A stretch of DNA of 6,285 bases, taken from positions 1-6,285 of the forward strand of contig CALEVL010000032.1 of assembly GCA_937924675.1 (NCBI GenBank), written 5' to 3'. Origin of the DNA: an uncultured Ignavibacteria bacterium (GTDB lineage: Bacteria > Bacteroidota > Ignavibacteria > Tepidaquicellales > Tepidaquicellaceae). Position numbers and translations under genes: made by a program. The notes beneath the pieces are model-generated. The model was not told where the DNA came from. It saw nothing but the letters and a program-made list of their open reading frames with translations, and ran no database searches. Of the stretch, positions 1 to 4,924 are shown piece after piece; the stretch's first letter is position 1, and each line of letters opens with the position of its first letter.

Positions 1-28
1 GATTCTGCCTGGACAAGAGAAATTCGTG

Positions 29-69
29 CATTCGTGGCTAACATTTTTTTTGCCAATAATACACGAATG
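29..69. repeat. Inverted repeat inside copy A (CATTCGTG / CACGAATG)
   Basis: CATTCGTG at 29-36 is the exact reverse complement of CACGAATG at 62-69, and a short inner GGC/GCC pair (36-38 and 52-54) could extend the fold around the T8 run. Copy B has lost the right arm (CACGTATT) and copy C the left arm (AATCGTGG), so the hairpin is not conserved in this array. It could be a remnant of the end structure of a small non-autonomous element. Confidence 0.55.
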
Positions 70-142
70 CCAAATCAGCAATTTAACTTAAGGAAAAATC
101 CGATAGGAAAAGAATGAAGACAAATCCCCGGGCTCTCTATTT

Positions 143-170
143 TTAATTTCTAATTGTTAATTTCTAATTG
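143..170. repeat. Perfect 14-bp tandem duplication TTAATTTCTAATTG x2
   Basis: TTAATTTCTAATTG occurs at 143-156 and again at 157-170 without a mismatch. Copy B has only one unit (ending at 310), which exactly explains the spacing difference between copies (154 versus 140 bases). This looks like replication slippage in the repeat end. Confidence 0.9.
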
Positions 171-176
171 CTCCTA

Positions 177-316
177 TCCGTGCATTCGTGGCTAACATTT
201 TTTTTGCCAATAATACACGTATTCCAAATCAGCAATTTAGCTTAAGGGAAAATCCGACAGGGAAAGAATGAAGACAAATCTACAGGCTCTCTATTTTTAA
301 TTTCTAATTGCTCCTA
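177..316. repeat. Intergenic repeat, copy B (140 bp)
   Basis: Second copy of the same repeat, beginning TCCGTGCATTCGTGGC at 177 and ending CTAATTGCTCCTA just before copy C. Differences from copy A are scattered single-base changes plus a small cluster near 280-284 (TCTACAG against TCCCCGG). Because substitutions are spread out, the duplication is not very recent, or the copies arrived separately. Confidence 0.85.
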
Positions 317-388
317 TTCGTGCAATCGTGGCTATTGTTTTTTTGGCCACTAGTACACGAATGTTAAAGCAGCAAATGAAATTAACAA
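317..388. repeat. Intergenic repeat, copy C (partial, degraded)
   Basis: TTCGTGCAATCGTGGCTA at 317 restarts the repeat, followed by a T-run, GGCCACTAGTACACGAATG and AGCAGCAAATGAAATTAAC, which parallels ACACGAATGCCAAATCAGC and the following bases in copy A. Similarity fades after about 388. It is clearly more divergent than A and B and lacks the 3' half of the unit. Confidence 0.7.
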
Positions 389-778
389 TCCAATGCAGGC
401 AAGCACTCCGGGATTGCGAACAACACAACGTCTTGTCTTTTCACATCATCCGCAGCCACTTCAATTGGGTTGTAATTGTCGATGTTAAAGCCCACACTAA
501 GACAGAGCCGGAAATATCAGCTCTTATACTGATTCCGTAACAATTTATGCCGTTTTGTTTCAGGCAGACTCCATCCATCATTGCCTCCACAGCAAACCAA
601 TGACTGCAGAGCCTAAGTTCAGGAATAAGCTCAATTCAAAATAGAGACGCTTGCCATTCGGCATTCAACTGATCTGACTTGTTCACAAGTCTATGTGCCT
701 TAGGGATTTGAGTCCACATAAGTTGGAAGCGATTTGTAAAGACGTAAGTAATGAGACCTCAATAAAATAAAACTCAAT
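389..778. other. Gene-free stretch upstream of the GH130 gene; possible decayed coding relic
   Basis: I see no intact gene here. On the minus strand one frame starts at an ATG (719-717), meets a TGA at 638-636 and then stays open for 64 codons to a TGA at 443-441. A second frame from about 496 reads NIDNYNPIEVAADDVKRQD, and a third ends in a hydrophobic NPGVLACIGLLISFAALT with a stop inside repeat copy C. Joined across frameshifts these pieces look protein-like, but I recognise no family and chance is a fair explanation. The region must also carry the promoter of the downstream operon; I find no convincing -35/-10 pair. Confidence 0.3.
676..691. promoter_or_regulatory. Dyad GACTTGT-TC-ACAAGTC, candidate operator
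   Basis: GACTTGT at 676-682 and ACAAGTC at 685-691 are perfect reverse complements separated by TC. A 16-bp dyad about 90 bases upstream of the GH130 start is the right size and place for a repressor or activator site controlling a sugar operon. No regulator gene is in view, so the role is inference; a weak transcript hairpin or chance is also possible. Confidence 0.3.
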
Positions 779-1822
779 TTGACAGAAGTTAAGAAAGAAG
801 GAATTCTACTTGAAAAAACAGGACTGAATTTCGAGAACGAAGGTGTGTTGAATCCTGCAGCAATTCGCGAAGGCGACAATGTTCACATATTTTACAGGGC
901 AGTCAGCAAGGGAAACTATTCAAGTATCGGATATTGCAGGCTGAACGGACCGCTTGAAGTTGAAGAACGTCATAGCACACCTCTGCTCTATCCGCAGCTC
1001 GAATATGAATCGCACGGTGTTGAAGATCCGCGCATTACAATGATTGACGATCTGTACTATCTCACTTATACTGCATATGACGGAGTCAATGCCCTCGGTG
1101 CACTTGCTACTTCAAAAGACCTGCAGAACTTTGAGAAACAGGGGTTGATAGTTCCCCGTTTCTCCTACAATGAATTCAGGCGGCTTGCCGAATGCAAAGG
1201 AACTATCAACAGAAAGTATTCCCGGTACAATGACGACATCCGTCTTCATACAAAACATGATAAAGAAATTCTGGTCTGGGATAAGAATGTCATTTTCTTT
1301 CCAAGACGAATTGGCGGCAAGCTTCACTTCCTTCATCGTGTCAGGCCTGACATTCAGATAGCAGCTGTGAATGAACTAAAAGAACTGACGAAGGAATTCT
1401 GGGAAAACTATTTTCATCATTTTACAGACAACATTGCACTAACTCCGAAACACAGGCATGAAGTAAGTTACATTGGCGGCGGCTGTCCGCCAATTGAGAC
1501 AGAACACGGCTGGCTGCTCATATATCACGGCGTTCATGACACTACAAAAGGATACGTATATTCGGCATGCGCAGCTTTGCTGGATCTTGATGATCCGTGG
1601 AAAGTTCTTGCCCGCTTGCCTTACCCGCTTTTTACGCCCGAGCATGAATGGGAACTGAAAGGTGAAGTAAACAATGTCTGTTTCCCTACGGGCACAGCAT
1701 TGTTTGATGACACATTATATATTTACTACGGAGCAGCTGATGAACGCATTGCGTGCGCCTCCGTGAGTTTGTCCAAGCTCCTCTCAGATCTTTTGGAAAT
1801 AAATAAACAAAACGAAAAATGA
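779..1822 (+). CDS. Glycoside hydrolase family 130 protein (beta-mannoside phosphorylase/hydrolase family)
   Basis: A 347-residue, probably cytoplasmic enzyme with a single five-bladed beta-propeller domain of the GH130 family; no signal peptide. Family members phosphorolyse or hydrolyse beta-1,4- or beta-1,2-mannosides. Seen: NPAAIRE (25-31), HIFYRAV (36-42), GVEDPRI with the likely catalytic acid Asp83 (80-86), LHRVRP (185-190), IGGGCPPIETEHGW (232-245), LIYHGVHD (247-254), GEVNNVCFPTGTALF (295-309) and YIYYGAADE (314-322). Arg187 and His250 fall where phosphorylases keep phosphate-binding residues, which is compatible with a phosphorylase but not decisive. Residues 140-172 form a charged stretch that may be a loop insertion. 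The start is TTG at 779: the frame closes at TGA 752-754 and no ATG lies between; the conserved domain begins almost at once, so a later start is unlikely. There is no Shine-Dalgarno motif. The stop overlaps the next gene by four bases (ATGA). Exact linkage and substrate cannot be read from the sequence. Confidence 0.92.
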   Translation: MTEVKKEGILLEKTGLNFENEGVLNPAAIREGDNVHIFYRAVSKGNYSSIGYCRLNGPLEVEERHSTPLLYPQLEYESHGVEDPRITMIDDLYYLTYTAYDGVNALGALATSKDLQNFEKQGLIVPRFSYNEFRRLAECKGTINRKYSRYNDDIRLHTKHDKEILVWDKNVIFFPRRIGGKLHFLHRVRPDIQIAAVNELKELTKEFWENYFHHFTDNIALTPKHRHEVSYIGGGCPPIETEHGWLLIYHGVHDTTKGYVYSACAALLDLDDPWKVLARLPYPLFTPEHEWELKGEVNNVCFPTGTALFDDTLYIYYGAADERIACASVSLSKLLSDLLEINKQNEK

Positions 1823-4254
1823 ATAAAGTAATCGAAACAACCATTGATGATGTAATGTTAGGTGAGCTGTTTTCTGAATCAATTCATCTGAACGATGAAG
1901 AGAATATAACTTTTGTTTCAGAACTGCCCGAAATTCTTTTTATCACATCATATCCTCCGAGAGAATGCGGCATCGCTACATACTCTCAGGATCTGTTCAC
2001 ATCTCTTAATAAAATTTTCAGCAACTCATTCTCCCTAAAAGTATGTGCTCTTGAAACAGGTATCTCAAATCACACGTATCCTGAAGAAGTGAAACATATA
2101 CTCGACACGACTGATTCGCCAAAGTATGCAGAGCTTGCACACACAATCAATATTGACAAGAGCATAAGATTTGTAATAGTCCAGCATGAGTTCGGATTCT
2201 TTCAGAACGGGAGTGAAGATGATTTTCTGCAATTTCTATATACTCTTATCAAACCTGTCATCATCGTGTTTCATACTGTCTTGCCTCATCCCAATGAAGC
2301 CTTGAGATTGAAAGTTAGAAACATTGTTGCGGCAAGCGAATCGGTTGTAGTAATGACAAAGAATGCCGCGCATATACTTACCGATGATTACGGAGTGCAG
2401 GAAGAAAAGATCGAGGTAATTGCTCATGGAACTCACCTTGTTCAACATCTGAACAAAGATTCCCTGAAGGCAAAGCACGACATGGCAGGAAGGAAAGTAC
2501 TGTCAACATTCGGATTGCTGAGTTCCGGCAAAGGCATTGAGACAACTCTGAACTCTCTGCCGGAAATTATAAAGACAAATCCTGAAGTTGCTTTTCTTGT
2601 CATAGGCAAGACTCATCCCGGAGTAATAAAATCAGAAGGCGAAAAATACAGAAATATGCTGGAAGCAAGAGTTGAAGAACTAAATCTTGGAGATCATGTA
2701 AAATTCATAAACAGTTACTTGCCTCTGCAGGATTTGCTTGAGTATCTTCAGCTTACGGATATTTATCTGTTTACATCCAAAGATCCAAACCAGGCTGTGA
2801 GCGGAACATTCTCTTATGCAATGAGCTGTGCATGTCCGATTATTTCAACACCAATACCACATGCGCGCGAAGTGTTGAGTGAAGAAACAGGTATCATTAT
2901 TGATTTTCAAAGCTCTGTACAACTGTCAGAAGCAGTCAATCGTTTGCTTGGAGATGACTCTATGAGAGTGGCATTCAGTTCAAGCACTTTACAGCGCATA
3001 GTGCCGACTTCATGGGAAAACTCAGCTATAGCTCACGCAGAACTTCTGCAAAAGATAGCAAGGCAATCCGGTTTTTCTGATGCATCAAGAGAAGGTATAA
3101 CTTCTCTTTCACAGCAGACTGTTTATCGAACAAAGAAATTGTCACTTCAATATCGCTTGCCGGAGATCAACTTGGGTCATGTTAAGAAAATGACAACAGA
3201 GATTGGGATGATCCAATTTTCAAAGATCAATCAGCCGGACATAGATTCCGGTTACACGCTTGATGATAACGCACGTGCAATGGTTGCATTGTGCATGCAT
3301 TATGAGCTTACAGGTGACGAAGAAGATCTGAAATACATCCGCACTTATCTCGACTTCATAAAGTTCTGTTTGCAGCCCGGTGGAAATTTTCTGAACTATG
3401 TTGACAGTGAGAAGAGATTTACGGAGCAAAACAACGAAACCAATCTTGCTGATGCAAACGGAAGAGCCGTCTGGGCGCTGGGTTATGTCATTTCAGGCAA
3501 CAAGTATTTGCCGGCTCAATTTGTTTCCGACGCTGAAGAAATATTGCTTCATTCATTGCCTTATATTGAGATGATGCATTCTACAAGGTCAATGGCGTTT
3601 GCAATCAAGGGATTGTATTACTCCAACATGCAGAAGAAATCATTGGTAAAGACTATGCTCATTACAACTTTAGCTAATCGGTTAGTACAGATGTTTGTAC
3701 ACGAATCGGAACAGAATTGGCAGTGGTATGAAAGTTATCTTACTTACGCCAACAGTATTTTACCGGAAGCAATGTTATGTGCATGGCTGGAAACAGGAAA
3801 TGAGTTATATAAAGAGATAGCAAAGTCAACATTCGATTTCCTGTTGTCACTTACATTCAATGAAGGCAGGATCAGGGTTATTTCAAACAAATGCTGGCTG
3901 CATAAGGGACGGTCGATAGTGCCGGAAGTTATTGGAGGAGAGCAGCCGATTGATGTTGCATACACAATTATTGCAATGAGCAAATTCTATGATGTGTTCA
4001 AGGAGGATGATTATTTAATCAAACTTGCTACTGCTTTCAACTGGTTCCTCGGCAACAATCATCTCCATCAGATTATCTACAATCATTGTACCGGCGGCTG
4101 TTATGACGGATTGGAAGAAGGACACGTGAATCTGAACCAGGGTGCCGAATCCACAGTAAGTTATCTGATGGCGCGATTGACGGTTGAGAAACAATTCAAT
4201 ACCAGTCATGATACGATGGAGCTCTTAGGTGTTAGTGGTGCTGTTGTTGTATAG
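1819..4254 (+). CDS. GT4-like glycosyltransferase fused to a C-terminal (alpha/alpha)6-type domain
   Basis: An 811-residue two-domain protein without signal peptide or membrane segments. Residues ~37-412 form a GT-B fold of GT4 type: ILFITSYPPRECGIATYS (39-56, N-terminal glycine-rich loop), QHEFGFF (122-128), HTVLPHP (152-158), IEVIAHGTH (198-206), STFGLLSSGKGIE (229-241) and SGTFSYAMSCACPIISTP (328-345). The EX7E glutamates are replaced by Gln325 and Tyr333, and the usual Arg of the GR..xxxKG motif is Leu233, though Lys238 remains. After a linker (~413-445), residues ~455-790 are all-helical with GYTLDDNARAM (478-488), ADANGRAVWALGY (545-557), NWQWYESYLTYANSILPEA (633-651), GGEQPIDVAYT (706-716), NWFLGNN (741-747) and TGGCYDGL with NLNQGAEST (758-779), a pattern of (alpha/alpha)6 sugar-processing folds. 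Start ATG 1819 overlaps the GH130 stop, implying translational coupling; no Shine-Dalgarno is visible. Donor, acceptor and C-terminal activity are unknown. Confidence 0.9.
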   Translation: MNKVIETTIDDVMLGELFSESIHLNDEENITFVSELPEILFITSYPPRECGIATYSQDLFTSLNKIFSNSFSLKVCALETGISNHTYPEEVKHILDTTDSPKYAELAHTINIDKSIRFVIVQHEFGFFQNGSEDDFLQFLYTLIKPVIIVFHTVLPHPNEALRLKVRNIVAASESVVVMTKNAAHILTDDYGVQEEKIEVIAHGTHLVQHLNKDSLKAKHDMAGRKVLSTFGLLSSGKGIETTLNSLPEIIKTNPEVAFLVIGKTHPGVIKSEGEKYRNMLEARVEELNLGDHVKFINSYLPLQDLLEYLQLTDIYLFTSKDPNQAVSGTFSYAMSCACPIISTPIPHAREVLSEETGIIIDFQSSVQLSEAVNRLLGDDSMRVAFSSSTLQRIVPTSWENSAIAHAELLQKIARQSGFSDASREGITSLSQQTVYRTKKLSLQYRLPEINLGHVKKMTTEIGMIQFSKINQPDIDSGYTLDDNARAMVALCMHYELTGDEEDLKYIRTYLDFIKFCLQPGGNFLNYVDSEKRFTEQNNETNLADANGRAVWALGYVISGNKYLPAQFVSDAEEILLHSLPYIEMMHSTRSMAFAIKGLYYSNMQKKSLVKTMLITTLANRLVQMFVHESEQNWQWYESYLTYANSILPEAMLCAWLETGNELYKEIAKSTFDFLLSLTFNEGRIRVISNKCWLHKGRSIVPEVIGGEQPIDVAYTIIAMSKFYDVFKEDDYLIKLATAFNWFLGNNHLHQIIYNHCTGGCYDGLEEGHVNLNQGAESTVSYLMARLTVEKQFNTSHDTMELLGVSGAVVV

Positions 4255-4328
4255 CAAGCAGTGCGAAATTGTTCAATGATTTTTTGCTAATGGTGAAAAT
4301 CAATTTCAAAACTTTATTTTTTCGCAAG

Positions 4329-4517
4329 CCCCGAAGCTCGTGTGAGTGTGTAAAAATAATATCACCCGTCATTTCAAAATTTGCAACCCTTCTTCACAAC
4401 CCCCCTGCCCCCCTTTTTTAGAGGTGGGTGTTAATCGTGAATCTGCGAAGACAATGAGCAGACCACCAACCCCGAAGGGGTGCAATGATTATAGAATTAT
4501 AATTGAAATGTGTCTAA
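4329..4517. repeat. Tandem intergenic module, first copy (~190 bp)
   Basis: Begins with a degraded CCCCGAAGCTCGTG (4329), then AATATCACC (4358-4366), CAAAATTTGCA (4375-4385), a C-rich tract (CCCCCCTGCCCCCC) and TTTTTTAGAGGTGGGTGTT. The same landmarks return in the same order about 189-193 bases later. Between them lie a further AACCCCGAAGGGGTG and an AT palindrome. A 61-codon frame through it (4346-4531) is repeat-derived and not a gene. Confidence 0.7.
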
Positions 4518-4530
4518 CCCCGAAGGGGTG
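4468..4530. repeat. Paired 15-mers AACCCCGAAGGGGTG, 48 bp apart
   Basis: AACCCCGAAGGGGTG is present without mismatch at 4468-4482 and 4516-4530. Each can fold as an ACCCC/GGGGT stem on a GAA loop. A third, damaged version (CCCCGAAGCTCGTG) sits at 4329. This motif resembles a repeat I have seen in Bacteroidota intergenic DNA; the function is unknown to me. Confidence 0.85.
4488..4503. repeat. AT hairpin ATTATA-GAAT-TATAAT between the GC-rich 15-mers
   Basis: ATTATA (4488-4493) and TATAAT (4498-4503) are perfect reverse complements with a 4-base loop; the overlapping AATTATAATT (4495-4504) is itself a perfect 10-bp palindrome. It sits centrally between the two CCCCGAAGGGG hairpins, so three small dyads alternate GC, AT, GC. 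It has no T-run and is not a terminator. Confidence 0.6.
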
Positions 4531-4636
4531 ACATTGCTCTTTGCAAAAAAAATATCACCATCAGTTCCAAAATTTGCAGCCTATCTTTACCCCCCCTTGC
4601 CTCTCATTTTAAGGGAGGTGTTTGTCGGGAGCGAAA
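4518..4636. repeat. Tandem intergenic module, second copy (truncated)
   Basis: CCCCGAAGGGGTG (4518), AATATCACC (4551-4559), CAAAATTTGCA (4568-4578), a C7 tract (ACCCCCCCTTGCC) and AAGGGAGGTGTTTGTCGGG parallel the first copy at a constant offset of 193 across the central block. The right end is uncertain. Unlike the first copy it is not followed by another CCCCGAAGGGG. The remaining gap on either side (4255-4328 and 4637-4750) shows nothing I can name; no terminator was found after the glycosyltransferase gene. Confidence 0.7.
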
Positions 4637-4750
4637 ATATTATCTCTCTTCTTATCACTTCTGTTCTAAAAGAAATCAAATAGTCACAATTATGGAGTAG
4701 CCCACTTATCAATCCAATGAACTATGCCTTTTCACACAATTCTTTTGTAG

Positions 4751-4780
4751 TTTACAATAGTCAAACACCCATAATATAAT
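4751..4780 (+). promoter_or_regulatory. Candidate sigma70-type promoter for the lipoprotein gene
   Basis: TTTACA (4751-4756) and TATAAT (4775-4780) are separated by 18 bases, giving a one-mismatch -35 and a perfect -10. Transcription would start near 4787, leaving about 138 bases of leader before the chosen ATG. If the host uses the Bacteroidota consensus (TTTG near -33 and TAnnTTTG near -7) this match may be chance in AT-rich DNA. Confidence 0.4.
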
Positions 4781-4924
4781 GGACCAATACTCTTCGATTG
4801 TATGGGATTTATGCAACATCAAAAAAACAAGTTAGTCTTGAATGAAGCAAAGATAAATGAGATTACTCCATCTTCAAGACAACCTGATTTTGAGAGTTGT
4901 TCAAATTTTAAAAAAATAGACATC

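Larger units (their letters stand above)
22..176. repeat. Intergenic repeat, copy A (154-bp spacing to the next copy)
   Basis: First of three head-to-tail copies of a non-coding repeat. The landmark TTCGTGCATTCGTGGCTAAC starts at 23, followed by a T8 run, TGCCAATAATACACG, AATCAGCAATTTA, AAGAATGAAGACAAAT, and an AT-rich end with TTAATTTCTAATTG. By eye it matches copy B at about 90% over some 134 bases. It is longer than copy B because the terminal 14-mer is duplicated. It carries no plausible reading frame. The family is not one I can name; it resembles short interspersed intergenic repeats of FCB-group genomes (inference). Confidence 0.85.

Noticed and set aside
22..388. CRISPR array
   Set aside because: Units are 140-154 bp with no short constant repeat alternating with unique spacers.
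328..540. 70-codon plus-strand frame starting in repeat copy C
   Set aside because: It begins inside the repeat, has no recognisable domain or ribosome site, and its composition is unremarkable; probably chance.
751..765. ATG at 751 as the start of the GH130 gene or of a leader peptide
   Set aside because: It is in a different frame and stops after four codons (TAA at 763-765).
779..1822. Insecticidal (Cry-like) toxin label sometimes attached to proteins of this type
   Set aside because: The motifs are those of the GH130 five-bladed propeller; nothing resembles a toxin domain.
4252..4289. TAGCAA/TTGCTA inverted repeat and T6 run after the glycosyltransferase gene as a terminator
   Set aside because: The arms are 6 bp with a ~26-base loop and low GC, and the nearby ATTG-TT-CAAT stem is too short; not a credible intrinsic terminator.
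4346..4531. 61-codon plus-strand frame rich in Pro and Cys
   Set aside because: It is built from the C-rich tract and the CCCCGAAGGGG repeats; the NPKG/TPKG text is just the repeat translated.
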